A stretch of 64,000 nt of DNA from Qipengyuania psychrotolerans (GTDB lineage Bacteria > Pseudomonadota > Alphaproteobacteria > Sphingomonadales > Sphingomonadaceae), in assembly GCF_019711355.1 (NCBI RefSeq), contig NZ_CP081297.1, positions 1,302,001 to 1,366,000 on the forward strand, written 5' to 3'. Positions within the stretch are counted from its first letter, which is position 1; the number at the start of each line of letters is the position of its first letter. The notes under the pieces are model-generated. The model had not been told where the DNA came from, ran no database searches, and worked only from the letters and a program-made list of their open reading frames with translations. Position numbers and translations under genes: made by a program. Positions 37,308-45,641 of the stretch are shown here, one piece after another.

Positions 37308-37335
37308 TTGCTTTTACAGCGCATGACGCTATAGG
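37308..37335 (+). promoter_or_regulatory. Promoter of rplY
   Basis: A -35 TTGCTT (37308-37313) and a -10 TATAGG (37330-37335), 16 bp apart, lie ahead of rplY. This leaves a leader of about 70 bases before the ATG at 37413. Confidence 0.5.
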
Positions 37336-37412
37336 CGCGCCCTTCGGCGTCATGGTCATCCCTGGAGGCATGGCGGACCGGATTACTTAATTGCATTCGA
37401 AAGGTAAGCGAC

Positions 37413-38111
37413 ATGAGCGATGCTCTGACACTTCCGGCCGAGGCGCGCGAACGGGCTGGCAAGGGAGCCTCCCGTGCACTGCGTCGTGAAGGCCGTGTCC
37501 CCGCCGTAATCTATGGCGGTAAGGAAGAACCCACCCTGATCCACGTTGAGGCCAAGGAACTGGTTCGCCAGCTCGGCACCGGTCACTTCATGAACTCGAT
37601 CGTCGAGATCGATCTGGGCGGCAAGAAGATCAAGACCCTTCCCAAGGACGTGTCGCTTCACCCCGTCAACGATCGCCCCGAGCACGTTGACTTCTTCCGT
37701 ATGGTCAAGGGCGGCAAGATCGAAGTCTCGGTCCCCGTGGTCTTCATCAACGAAGAAGCTTCCCCGGGCCTCAAGAAGGGCGGCGTTCTGAACGTGGTCC
37801 GTCACGAGCTGGAACTGGTCTGCGAAAACGACAAGATTCCGGGCGAGATCGAAATCGACGTCACCGGCAAGGAAGTCGGCGATTCGATCCACATCAGCGA
37901 ACTGACGCTTCCGGCTGGCAGCGAAAGCGCCATCACCGACCGTGACTTCACGATCGCTACGCTGGTTGCTCCTTCCGCTCTCAAGAAGAGCGAAGGCGCT
38001 GACGGCGACGAAGGCCAGACCGGCGAAGGTATGGAAGCGGGCGAAACCGCTGCCACCGAGCAGGGTCCGGACGCCGACGCTGCACAGGAACAGGAAGACA
38101 AGAGCGAATAA
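37413..38111 (+). CDS. rplY: 50S ribosomal protein L25 (bL25, CTC type)
   Basis: The 232-residue protein is the long CTC-type bL25 that binds 5S rRNA. The N-terminal L25 domain (about 1-95, [21 protein letters not shown]) is followed by the TL5-like beta domain and an acidic, Glu/Gln-rich tail that begins near residue 195. Such long forms are found in stress-response and alphaproteobacterial L25 proteins. It normally heads rplY-pth in alphaproteobacteria; here an SDR gene separates them. A strong terminator follows. Confidence 0.94.
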   Translation: MSDALTLPAEARERAGKGASRALRREGRVPAVIYGGKEEPTLIHVEAKELVRQLGTGHFMNSIVEIDLGGKKIKTLPKDVSLHPVNDRPEHVDFFRMVKGGKIEVSVPVVFINEEASPGLKKGGVLNVVRHELELVCENDKIPGEIEIDVTGKEVGDSIHISELTLPAGSESAITDRDFTIATLVAPSALKKSEGADGDEGQTGEGMEAGETAATEQGPDADAAQEQEDKSE

Positions 38112-38138
38112 TTCGCGCTGTCTTTCAGACCAAAATCG

Positions 38139-38175
38139 AAACGCCGGGCTTCACGCGAAGTCCGGCGTTTTCGTT
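38139..38175 (+). terminator. Intrinsic terminator after rplY
   Basis: A 14-bp stem (38139-38152 with 38157-38170, one G-U pair) with a 4-base ACGC loop is followed by TCGTTT. It ends the rplY transcript 27 bases after its stop and so isolates it from the SDR gene. Confidence 0.88.
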
Positions 38176-38222
38176 TGCGGCGGTGATGCGGTAATGCTTT
38201 CCTCAACCAGAGGAGACTTGCC

Positions 38223-39218
38223 ATGCCCGCCATTGATCGCCGAACCTTGCTTGCCGGAGTCGCTGCAACCGGCGCACTGGCCGCCGCAGCCGCGAGAGCG
38301 CAAGGCGATACGGTGGGCGCAATGCCCGACCTGAGCGGCAAGGCTATCCTGATTACCGGTTGTTCGAGCGGCTTCGGCCAACTCAGCGCGGTTCATTTTG
38401 CCGAGCTGGGCGCCAAGGTTTTCGCCACGATGCGCAACCTGCCGCGCCCGGAAGCTGACGAGCTCATCCGGATTGCCAAGGACCGGAATCTCGACATCCA
38501 TGTAATCGAGCTTGATGTCCTCGATGATGGGCAGGTGACGCGGGCTGTCGCCGAGGCGGAGCGGATTGCAGGCGGTGCGCTGGACGTGCTCGTCAATAAT
38601 GCCGGGATCGGGATAACCGGCCCCGTCGAAGTACAGGACATGGAAGCAACCAGGCTTGCCTTCGATACTAACGTGTTCGGATATCACCGTCTCGTCCGGG
38701 CTGTGCTGCCTGCAATGAGGGCGCGCAAAAGCGGCCACATCTTCAGCATTTCGAGCCAGCTTGGCCGGGTGATTGTGCCGTTTGCAGGTCACTATTCCGC
38801 GACGAAGTTCGCAGTCGAAGCGATGGGCGAGCAGCTCGCCTATGAACTGGTGCCGCACAATATCGAAGTTACCGTGATCGAGCCCGGCGGATATCCCACA
38901 AAGGTTTGGGTCAATAGGAACGCCTATTCCCGCGACCTTAAGAACCGCGCCGATGACAAGCATCTCGGTGGGTATCCTCAGGCGGTCGAGCGCATGGGTG
39001 AAGAGGACGGCTCGGGTAGGAGCGCCGACCCGATGGACATTCCCCGCGCAATGGCCCGCGTCCTTGCCATGCCGCAGGGAACGCGGCCTGTGCGCCTTGC
39101 CGTGAGCGGCGGCAGCATTCCGCAGGCCAGGATCAACGAAGTCAGCGCGAAGACGCAGGTTGATTGGCTTGGCGGCTCGCCAGCTCTTGGCCCTCTGGTT
39201 CGCGCGGTCCACGACTGA
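38223..39218 (+). CDS. Tat-exported SDR family oxidoreductase
   Basis: The 331-residue protein has an N-terminal twin-arginine signal (DRRTLLAGVAATGALAAAA), suggesting export of the folded, cofactor-bound protein. It then shows the short-chain dehydrogenase core: the nucleotide-binding TGCSSGFG (about 44-51), NNAG, the catalytic Ser in SISSQLG and YSATK (about 188-192). It is about 80 residues longer than a minimal SDR because of the signal and a C-terminal extension. The substrate is unknown. It lies between rplY and pth, a place where these two are adjacent in related genomes. Confidence 0.85.
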   Translation: MPAIDRRTLLAGVAATGALAAAAARAQGDTVGAMPDLSGKAILITGCSSGFGQLSAVHFAELGAKVFATMRNLPRPEADELIRIAKDRNLDIHVIELDVLDDGQVTRAVAEAERIAGGALDVLVNNAGIGITGPVEVQDMEATRLAFDTNVFGYHRLVRAVLPAMRARKSGHIFSISSQLGRVIVPFAGHYSATKFAVEAMGEQLAYELVPHNIEVTVIEPGGYPTKVWVNRNAYSRDLKNRADDKHLGGYPQAVERMGEEDGSGRSADPMDIPRAMARVLAMPQGTRPVRLAVSGGSIPQARINEVSAKTQVDWLGGSPALGPLVRAVHD

Positions 39219-39278
39219 CGTCGCGACTTGTGACGCCGTGACTTGCCCTTCGCGGCGCAGGCTCTATTGCCCTCGCCC

Positions 39279-39848
39279 ATGCAGATCTGGACAGGCCTAG
39301 GAAACCCGGGACCGCAATACGCGATGCACCGGCACAACATCGGCTTCATCGTATGCGATGTGATTGCCGAGATGCACGGGTTCGGCCCGGTGCAGAAGAA
39401 ATTCTCCGGCTGGGTCCAGGAAGGCCGCATCGGGAACGAGAAAATCCTGCTGCTCAAGCCGGCTACTTTCATGAATGAAAGCGGGCGCGCTGTTGCCGAA
39501 GCCATGCATTTCTACAAGCTCGGCATCGAAGACCTGACTGTTTTTCATGACGAACTCGACCTGGCACCGTTCAAGATCAAGGTGCGCCGGGGCGGCGGGC
39601 TGGCGGGCCACAATGGCCTGCGTTCGATCAACCAGCATCTCGGACCTGATTTCCGCCGCGTACGGATCGGCATCGGGCATCCCGGCAGCAAGGACCGCGT
39701 GACGGGCCATGTGCTTGGAAACTATGCAAAATCCGAAATGGATGACCTTGCTGCAATGCTCGGAGCAATCTCGGCAGAAGCACACTGGCTCGCAGAGAAC
39801 AACGACGCCCGCTTCATGAGCGAGATCGCGCTGCGGATGCAGGACTGA
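39279..39848 (+). CDS. pth: Peptidyl-tRNA hydrolase
   Basis: The 189-residue enzyme recycles peptidyl-tRNA released from stalled ribosomes. Conserved residues are visible: GLGNPGPQYAMHRHNIGF (the Asn and His near residues 8 and 18), LKPATFMNESG, HDELDLAP (catalytic Asp) and GGGLAGHNGLRSI. I chose the ATG at 39279, where the MQIWTGLGNPG start matches homologues, over the ATG at 39243. No terminator is seen after it. Confidence 0.95.
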   Translation: MQIWTGLGNPGPQYAMHRHNIGFIVCDVIAEMHGFGPVQKKFSGWVQEGRIGNEKILLLKPATFMNESGRAVAEAMHFYKLGIEDLTVFHDELDLAPFKIKVRRGGGLAGHNGLRSINQHLGPDFRRVRIGIGHPGSKDRVTGHVLGNYAKSEMDDLAAMLGAISAEAHWLAENNDARFMSEIALRMQD

Positions 39849-39977
39849 TCGAGAAAACTTTGTCCAAACCTGTTCCCCTTTGAGACACATGTAAAAAGGT
39901 GGTTCGACATTCAAAACCCGGATGACATGGTAATTGGACTTGGATAAAGCAGCGTTTACCGTTCTGGGGGCGAATTA

Positions 39978-40697
39978 ATGAATATGCGCGGTCTAATCAC
40001 GTCAGTAGCAGCTGGCTTCAGTCTGCTGTTTGCAGCTCCGGCTGCAGCAGACCCTATCTTGCTGAGTGATACGAATGTCGGCGAAAGCTTCACTATTGAT
40101 TTCAACGGCTTTGTTGATGGCAACGTCATCGTGGACGGGCTCGGCGCTCAGCTTACGCTGACGCTGACCTCGATCGTAGGCGACGTTTACAATTTTGCAT
40201 ATTCGATGACCAACACGTCAGATACTGACGGCGGCGTAGATGCGCGGGTTTCCAGCTTCGCGTTCAACACCGATCCCGACATTAGCGGCGCGACCAGCAC
40301 CGGCACCTATAACTTCACGAATATCGACAGCAATTACCCGAACCAGATCGGCACCGTCGATGTGTGTTTCCAGGCAGCCAACACCGGCTCGTGTGCAGGT
40401 AACCGCGGCGGCGTTTACGGCGGTGACACCGGAACCGGCACGCTTTCGCTTTCGTTCGACAGTGCGCTCAGCAGCCTGACGCTCGACGATTTCTTCGTCC
40501 GCTACCAGTCGGTGACTGGCGCAGGCGACATCACTTCGGCCAGCGGCAGCCAGGTTTCGACCAGCACCAGCTCGGGCAATGAAGTTCCCGAACCGAACAT
40601 GATGATCCTCTTCGGCCTCGCAGCCCTGATGATCTTCGCAGGCACACGCCGCCGCCGCGCGGTTAAGCCGCTTGCAGGACGCATCGCTTACTCCTGA
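39978..40697 (+). CDS. Cistern family PEP-CTERM protein
   Basis: The 239-residue exported protein has an N-terminal signal peptide (1-25, ending AAPAAADP) and a C-terminal sorting signal: VPEP (203-206), a hydrophobic helix (208-221) and RRRR (224-227). This is the tripartite signal recognised by exosortase (EpsH/XrtA-like). The body is a beta-rich domain rich in Gly, Ser and Thr with a cysteine pair at C130 and C139, typical of the cistern group. It should be cleaved and anchored at the cell surface. No exosortase is in the window. Confidence 0.88.
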   Translation: MNMRGLITSVAAGFSLLFAAPAAADPILLSDTNVGESFTIDFNGFVDGNVIVDGLGAQLTLTLTSIVGDVYNFAYSMTNTSDTDGGVDARVSSFAFNTDPDISGATSTGTYNFTNIDSNYPNQIGTVDVCFQAANTGSCAGNRGGVYGGDTGTGTLSLSFDSALSSLTLDDFFVRYQSVTGAGDITSASGSQVSTSTSSGNEVPEPNMMILFGLAALMIFAGTRRRRAVKPLAGRIAYS

Positions 40698-40724
40698 TAG
40701 TTCCTCTACTTCTCTGGGGGGATG

Positions 40725-40759
40725 AACGGCGCGCACTCTTCGGATTGCGCGCCGTTTTT
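40725..40759. terminator. Bidirectional terminator
   Basis: A perfect 11-bp stem (40725-40735 with 40746-40756) closes a 10-base loop and is followed by TTT. It ends the PEP-CTERM gene transcript, facing the convergent TPR lipoprotein gene. Confidence 0.88.
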
Positions 40760-40775
40760 CATTTCGGCGGCCTGA

Positions 40776-42299
40776 TCAGGACTGTTTCGCCCGCTCCAAC
40801 CGGCCTGCGATTGCGGCATTGTCCGGGTCCAGCGCTGCCGCCTTAGACAGCATTTCCATGCCCCGCTTGCGCGATCCCGTCTGGACCAGCAACCAACCCG
40901 CGGTATCGAGGATCGAAGCATTGTCCGGCTCGAGCTTCGAGGCTTCCAGCGCCATCGCGAGCGCGGCGTCTGTCTTGCCCAGCTGCGATTTTGCATATGC
41001 CAGATTGTTGAGCACCATCGCATTGCGCGATCCGCTGCGGTCGAGGATTGCCTCGTAACTGGCTTCCGCGCTTTCCCATTGGCGGTTGCGCATGGCGCGG
41101 TCGGCCTTCGCCAGTTCGCCGCCGACCCATTCGGGCGTCACCTCACTCGCGCGGCGGGCAAATTCAGCCGCTTTCGCGCTTCCGATCGCCTTTGCGGCTT
41201 TCGCTGCGAATTCCAGTTCCTCCGGCTTGGCATCGGGACGGATGGCCACCAGTTCAATAGTGTCGAGCGCGTCTTGCGCCTGGCCCGATGCAAGCTGTGT
41301 CCGCGCGACCAGCAACCGCAAGTCGCGGGCGCCGGAGTTGGCTCGCAGCATCGGCTCCAGCAGCCCGATGGCCTGCGCGGTATTACCCAGCTCCAGCAGT
41401 GCCTCGCCGTAGACGAGCCTCATCTTCGGGATCTGGCGCATCTCTCCTTCGAAAGGCTGGAGAATGGCGCGGACCTCTTTCCACTTCCCTTCGCTACCGG
41501 CGATCTCCGCGCGCAGAACAGCGATATCACCATTTTCCGGAGCTTCCTTCAGCAGACTGCCCACAAGGGAATTAGCGTCGGAATAGCGTTCCATCGCCAC
41601 AAGCAATTGGGCCTTGGAAAGCCGTGCTTCGAAATTGGCCGAATGGCGTTTCAGCGCAGCGTCATAGGCCGCAAGCGCATCGGGAAGACGGTTTTGCCGC
41701 CGGGCAACAAGCGCCTGGGCAAGCAAGCCATCAATCGAATCGGGATCTGTCGCGACCGACTTGTCGGCCAGCGTCCTTGCTTTCGCGATATCGCCCCGGG
41801 CCAGTTCGAACCGTGAGTAGGATGCCAATAGTCTGGCGTCTGCCTCTTCGCGCTCGGCACCGGAGGCAAAAGCTTCGGCAGCTTCTTCGATCTTGTTCTG
41901 GCCTAGTAACGCCAAGGCCCTGACACGGTCCGCCGAGGCGGTTTCCACACCGCCGACTGCTGCCATCGCTTCATCGTATTTGGCGCGAAGCACCTCGGCT
42001 TCACCGATCAGGGCCGCAATTTGCGGTTCCTTTCTCTGATCGCTGCTCAATGCATCGAGGGTGGTAATAGCCCCCTCCCCATCTCCCAACGCGATCTGGG
42101 TGCGCGCCAGCAGGCTGCGCATTTCGGCATTGCCGGGCATTTCGCGAAGGCCCGCGATCAGGGCCACGCGCGCGGCGCGAAAATCATGCTGTTCGAAAGC
42201 GTCCTGCCCGCGAGCAAAGCTGCTTTCCGGATCGGGAGAGCACGCAGCGAGGGCGCCAGCGATGGCCACGGCCGAGAAAAAGGTAGTCGTTCTATTCAT
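40776..42299 (-). CDS. TPR-repeat lipoprotein (PEP-CTERM-associated, PrsT-like)
   Basis: The 507-residue protein has a lipoprotein signal peptide ending LAAC (Cys near residue 20) and a mature part made of about 12 tetratricopeptide-type repeats. The repeat-like units recur about every 34 residues (for example ARVALIAGLREMPGN, DALAAYDAALKRHS and LNNLAYAKSQLGKTDAA). TPR lipoproteins of this type (PrsT) are part of exosortase/PEP-CTERM loci, and this one faces a cistern PEP-CTERM gene. PrsT proteins elsewhere are longer (about 900 residues), so this is a shorter relative. Assignment is by context. Confidence 0.75.
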   Translation of the reverse strand: MNRTTTFFSAVAIAGALAACSPDPESSFARGQDAFEQHDFRAARVALIAGLREMPGNAEMRSLLARTQIALGDGEGAITTLDALSSDQRKEPQIAALIGEAEVLRAKYDEAMAAVGGVETASADRVRALALLGQNKIEEAAEAFASGAEREEADARLLASYSRFELARGDIAKARTLADKSVATDPDSIDGLLAQALVARRQNRLPDALAAYDAALKRHSANFEARLSKAQLLVAMERYSDANSLVGSLLKEAPENGDIAVLRAEIAGSEGKWKEVRAILQPFEGEMRQIPKMRLVYGEALLELGNTAQAIGLLEPMLRANSGARDLRLLVARTQLASGQAQDALDTIELVAIRPDAKPEELEFAAKAAKAIGSAKAAEFARRASEVTPEWVGGELAKADRAMRNRQWESAEASYEAILDRSGSRNAMVLNNLAYAKSQLGKTDAALAMALEASKLEPDNASILDTAGWLLVQTGSRKRGMEMLSKAAALDPDNAAIAGRLERAKQS

Positions 42300-42399
42300 G
42301 CCGAATGCCTAGCAGGTAATGTTAAAGCGTTCGTGAAGCTGGCAATGATCACAGCTCGCGGCTAAGGGCATCCGCATATCACTATTTCCGGAGTTTTCG

Positions 42400-43500
42400 A
42401 TGGGTTTCCGTTGCGGGATCGTCGGCCTGCCCAATGTCGGCAAGTCCACCCTTTTCAATGCATTGACCGAGACACAGGCTGCTCAGGCGGCCAACTATCC
42501 ATTCTGCACGATCGAGCCGAACGTCGGCCAGGTATCCGTGCCGGATGAGCGGCTTGAACAAATCGCTTCGATCGCAGGGTCGGCAAAGGTCGTTCCGACC
42601 CAGCTCGCCTTCGTAGACATTGCGGGCCTGGTTAAGGGCGCAAGCCAGGGCGAAGGCCTGGGGAACCAGTTCCTCGGCAATATTCGCGAGGTCGATGCAA
42701 TCGTCCACGTCCTGCGCTGCTTTGAGGATGACGATATCCAGCATGTCGCCAACAAGGTCGATCCTTTGACCGATGCCGAAGTGGTGGAAACCGAATTGAT
42801 GCTGTCCGATCTGGAAAGCCTCGAAAAGCGCGTTCCCAACGCTGAGAAACGCGCCACGGCGGGGGACAAGGAAGCGAAGCTTATCGCCAGTGTGCTGGGA
42901 CAGGCGCTTGCCTTGCTGCGCGAAGGTAAACCGGCCCGCTTGACCGAGCCCAAGGACGAAGAAGAAGCGCGGGTTTTTGCACAGGCGCAGCTGCTGACGG
43001 CGAAGCCGGTTCTTTATGTTTGCAATGTCGGTGAAGAAGACGCGGCAACCGGTAACGATTTGTCGGCCATGGTTTTCGAGAAAGCGGAACGCGAAGGCGC
43101 GCAAGCCGTCGTCGTCAGCGCTGCTATCGAGAGCGAGATCGTGGCAATGGACCCGGAAGATCGCGCCGAATATCTGGCCGAACTGGGTCTTGAAGAAAGC
43201 GGCCTGAGCCGGGTCATCAAGGCCGGGTACAAGCTGCTCGGGCTCAACACCTTCTTTACCGCCGGCCCCAAGGAGGCCCGTGCCTGGACGTTCCCGGAAG
43301 GTGCCAAGGCGCCCCAGGCCGCCGGGGAAATTCACACCGATTTCGAGAAGGGCTTCATCCGCGCCGAGACCATCGCCTATGATGATTTTGTCGCGCTGAA
43401 AGGCGAAAGCGGAGCCCGCGAAGCTGGAAAGCTACGCCAGGAAGGCAAGGAGTATCTTGTCCAGGACGGCGACGTCATGATGTTCAAATTCAACGTCTGA
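42400..43500 (+). CDS. ychF: Redox-regulated ATPase YchF
   Basis: The 366-residue OBG-family protein has the G1 motif GLPNVGKST (residues 9-17), the G3 DIAGLVKGAS, a coiled-coil insertion and a C-terminal TGS domain (about 280-366). YchF prefers ATP to GTP, and binds ribosomes and catalase. It is normally close to rplY-pth in alphaproteobacteria; here the PEP-CTERM pair is inserted. The ATG at 42400 fits the conserved MGFRCGIVGLPN start. Confidence 0.95.
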   Translation: MGFRCGIVGLPNVGKSTLFNALTETQAAQAANYPFCTIEPNVGQVSVPDERLEQIASIAGSAKVVPTQLAFVDIAGLVKGASQGEGLGNQFLGNIREVDAIVHVLRCFEDDDIQHVANKVDPLTDAEVVETELMLSDLESLEKRVPNAEKRATAGDKEAKLIASVLGQALALLREGKPARLTEPKDEEEARVFAQAQLLTAKPVLYVCNVGEEDAATGNDLSAMVFEKAEREGAQAVVVSAAIESEIVAMDPEDRAEYLAELGLEESGLSRVIKAGYKLLGLNTFFTAGPKEARAWTFPEGAKAPQAAGEIHTDFEKGFIRAETIAYDDFVALKGESGAREAGKLRQEGKEYLVQDGDVMMFKFNV

Positions 43501-43510
43501 GAACTGCCCA

Positions 43511-44779
43511 ATGAAACCTGTGTTGTCCGCCCTCGCCCTTACGTTCGCAGCGTTTGCGGGCGGATGCACTTCGGTTTCCTCTCCGCCGATGGCCGCCGCG
43601 CCGGTCTCGGTGCGGGAGCCTGTGACGATCCTTGTCTCAATCGACGGTTTCCATCCTGATTATCTGGACCGGGGCCTTACTCCGAATCTTTCGCAGCTTG
43701 CATCCGGCGGTGTGACTGCGGCGATGCGACCGTCCTTCCCCACAAAGACATTTCCCAATCACTGGACGCTGGTGACGGGCCTCGTGCCCGACCATCACGG
43801 GATCATCGCAAACAGGATGGAGGATCGCACCCGTCCCGATGAACCCTTTACCATGGCTAGCGTGGATCCGTTCTGGTGGAACGATGCCCGCCCGATCTGG
43901 GTCGAGGCCGAAGAAGCCGGGATCCGGACGGCGGCGATGTTCTGGCCGGGATCGGCAGTCCCCTGGGGCGGCACCTCGCAGCGCAGAGGTCCGGTATCGG
44001 ACGGCGTCTTGCCAAGTGACTGGCAGCAATTCTCGATGCAGGTCTCCAATACGCAGCGCGTGAACAGCGTGCTGGACTGGCTGCGCCGGCCCGAGGACAT
44101 CCGCCCTGAATTTGTCACGCTCTACTTCGACACAGTCGATACGGCTGGGCATGACGGCGGCCCTGGCAGCGGCGAGGTAAACGCAGGCCTGAAAGACATT
44201 GATGGGCATATCGGCGCGCTTATCTCTGGCCTCAACGAGCTGGGACAAACGGCCAATCTGGTTATCGTCTCCGACCACGGCATGGCGCCAACATCGTCGG
44301 AGCGAGTTATCGTACTCGATCAGATCGTCGATCCCTCGCTCTACCGGCTTGTCGAATCTGGCGCTTATGCGACTTTCGAAGCCACTCAAGGCAACGAAGC
44401 CGCATTCGAAGCCGCCATTCTGGCCGATCACGCGAGGATGGAATGCTGGCCCAAGAGCGATATCCCTGCGCGCTTCCAATATGGTACGCATGACCGCATC
44501 CCGCCGTATTTTTGTCTGCCAGAAACCGGCTGGACGGTTACTCGGTCCGCACCTTCGGGCGATTGGACCGGCGGCAATCACGGCTTTGACCCGTTTGCAC
44601 CTGAAATGGCGGCATTGTTCATTGCCAACGGTCCCGCCTTCGCCAGCGGCAAGGGCATTCCGGCGTTTCAGAATGTGGCGATCGCACCGCTGCTGCGCGA
44701 ACTGATCGGTCTGCCGCAGAAACAGCGCGCCGACGGTTCGCTGGAGGATGTAAAAGGCGCCTTGCGAGCACCGCGGTAG
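43511..44779 (+). CDS. Alkaline phosphatase superfamily lipoprotein (NPP-like)
   Basis: The 422-residue protein has a lipoprotein signal peptide (lipobox AGGC, C19). The mature part is a type I phosphodiesterase/nucleotide pyrophosphatase domain: an IDGFHPDYL metal site, the nucleophile region PSFPTKTFPNHW (Thr), a DTAGHDGG segment and the VSDHGM motif that hold the two Zn ions. Such ectoenzymes hydrolyse phosphodiesters of nucleotides or lipids in the periplasm; the substrate is unknown. It starts 10 bp after ychF. Confidence 0.86.
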   Translation: MKPVLSALALTFAAFAGGCTSVSSPPMAAAPVSVREPVTILVSIDGFHPDYLDRGLTPNLSQLASGGVTAAMRPSFPTKTFPNHWTLVTGLVPDHHGIIANRMEDRTRPDEPFTMASVDPFWWNDARPIWVEAEEAGIRTAAMFWPGSAVPWGGTSQRRGPVSDGVLPSDWQQFSMQVSNTQRVNSVLDWLRRPEDIRPEFVTLYFDTVDTAGHDGGPGSGEVNAGLKDIDGHIGALISGLNELGQTANLVIVSDHGMAPTSSERVIVLDQIVDPSLYRLVESGAYATFEATQGNEAAFEAAILADHARMECWPKSDIPARFQYGTHDRIPPYFCLPETGWTVTRSAPSGDWTGGNHGFDPFAPEMAALFIANGPAFASGKGIPAFQNVAIAPLLRELIGLPQKQRADGSLEDVKGALRAPR

Positions 44780-44803
44780 GAACACTTGCCCTGCCATGCC
44801 GTT
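44779..44803 (+). promoter_or_regulatory. EcfG-type general-stress promoter of the DUF1206 gene
   Basis: GGAAC (44779-44783) and CGTT (44800-44803) are separated by 16 bp, the consensus of the alphaproteobacterial general stress sigma factor EcfG. The predicted transcript starts just upstream of the DUF1206 ATG at 44829 and would also cover the overlapping glutaredoxin-MauE gene. Confidence 0.75.
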
Positions 44804-44828
44804 AGGCTGGGAAACAGGGAGTAAGTGA

Positions 44829-45641
44829 ATGGTCGACAAATCCGAGAAGTTCAATTGGCTGGTCCGCATCGGCTACTTTAGCCGTGCCATCCTCTATTTC
44901 GTCCTCGGGCTCATCGCCCTGACGAGCGCAAGCAAGATCGCAGAAGGCACCAATGGTATCTTCAAGGCAATCGAAGAGTATCCCGCCGGTACGTTCATTC
45001 TCTGGATCATGGTCGTCGGCCTTCTGGCCTATGCGCTGTTCCGGTTCTGCTCGCTGTTGTTCGACATCGAAAACAATGGCTCCGATGCCAAAGGCTGGGG
45101 CAAGCGCATTGGCCATGCCGGTAGCGGCATCGCCCACCTTGCGCTTGCTTATTCCGCTTACAAGTTTGCCAGCAGCGAAGGCTCAGGTGATGGCGGGTCG
45201 GGCGGCAGCGGTGCTCAGGAAGCTGCCTCGGGTGTTCTTTCGTTTGAGTTCGGCGGTGTCGTTCTCGGCCTGCTCGGTATCGCGCTGTTTATCGCAGCGT
45301 TCCATCAGGCGAAAAAGGGCCTCACTGGCAGTTTCATGAACCGCATCAGCGGGCAGGCACCCGACTTTACGCGCTGGCTCGGGGGCGCAGGCTTCCTCGC
45401 TCGCGCCGTGGTTTACATCGTGATCGGCTGGTCGCTGTTCCAGGCAGGCTTTATGTCAGGCGGTGCAGACCAGATCAAAACTCTGGGTGACGCAGTATCT
45501 AGCCTGGCAGGTGAAGGGTTCATCTTTACGCTTACTGCAATCGGCTTGATGCTGTTCGGTCTCTTCAGCCTGATCCTGGCACGTTACCGGATCATCCCGG
45601 AACTTGATTCCAGTGCCGGGGTCCCCAGCTTCCGCGCATGA
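44829..45641 (+). CDS. DUF1206 membrane protein
   Basis: The 270-residue protein is made of three related units, each with two membrane segments (six in all, around 15-35, 55-75, 95-115, 135-155, 180-205 and 225-250). Each unit starts with an R-x-G-Y/F-x-x-R/A-A-like signature (VRIGYFSRAILYFV; LGGAGFLARAVVYIV). DUF1206 has no known biochemical role. A GGAAC-N16-CGTT promoter ahead of it marks it as part of the general stress response. A Gly/Ser-rich loop interrupts the middle unit. It overlaps the next gene by four bases. Confidence 0.87.
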   Translation: MVDKSEKFNWLVRIGYFSRAILYFVLGLIALTSASKIAEGTNGIFKAIEEYPAGTFILWIMVVGLLAYALFRFCSLLFDIENNGSDAKGWGKRIGHAGSGIAHLALAYSAYKFASSEGSGDGGSGGSGAQEAASGVLSFEFGGVVLGLLGIALFIAAFHQAKKGLTGSFMNRISGQAPDFTRWLGGAGFLARAVVYIVIGWSLFQAGFMSGGADQIKTLGDAVSSLAGEGFIFTLTAIGLMLFGLFSLILARYRIIPELDSSAGVPSFRA

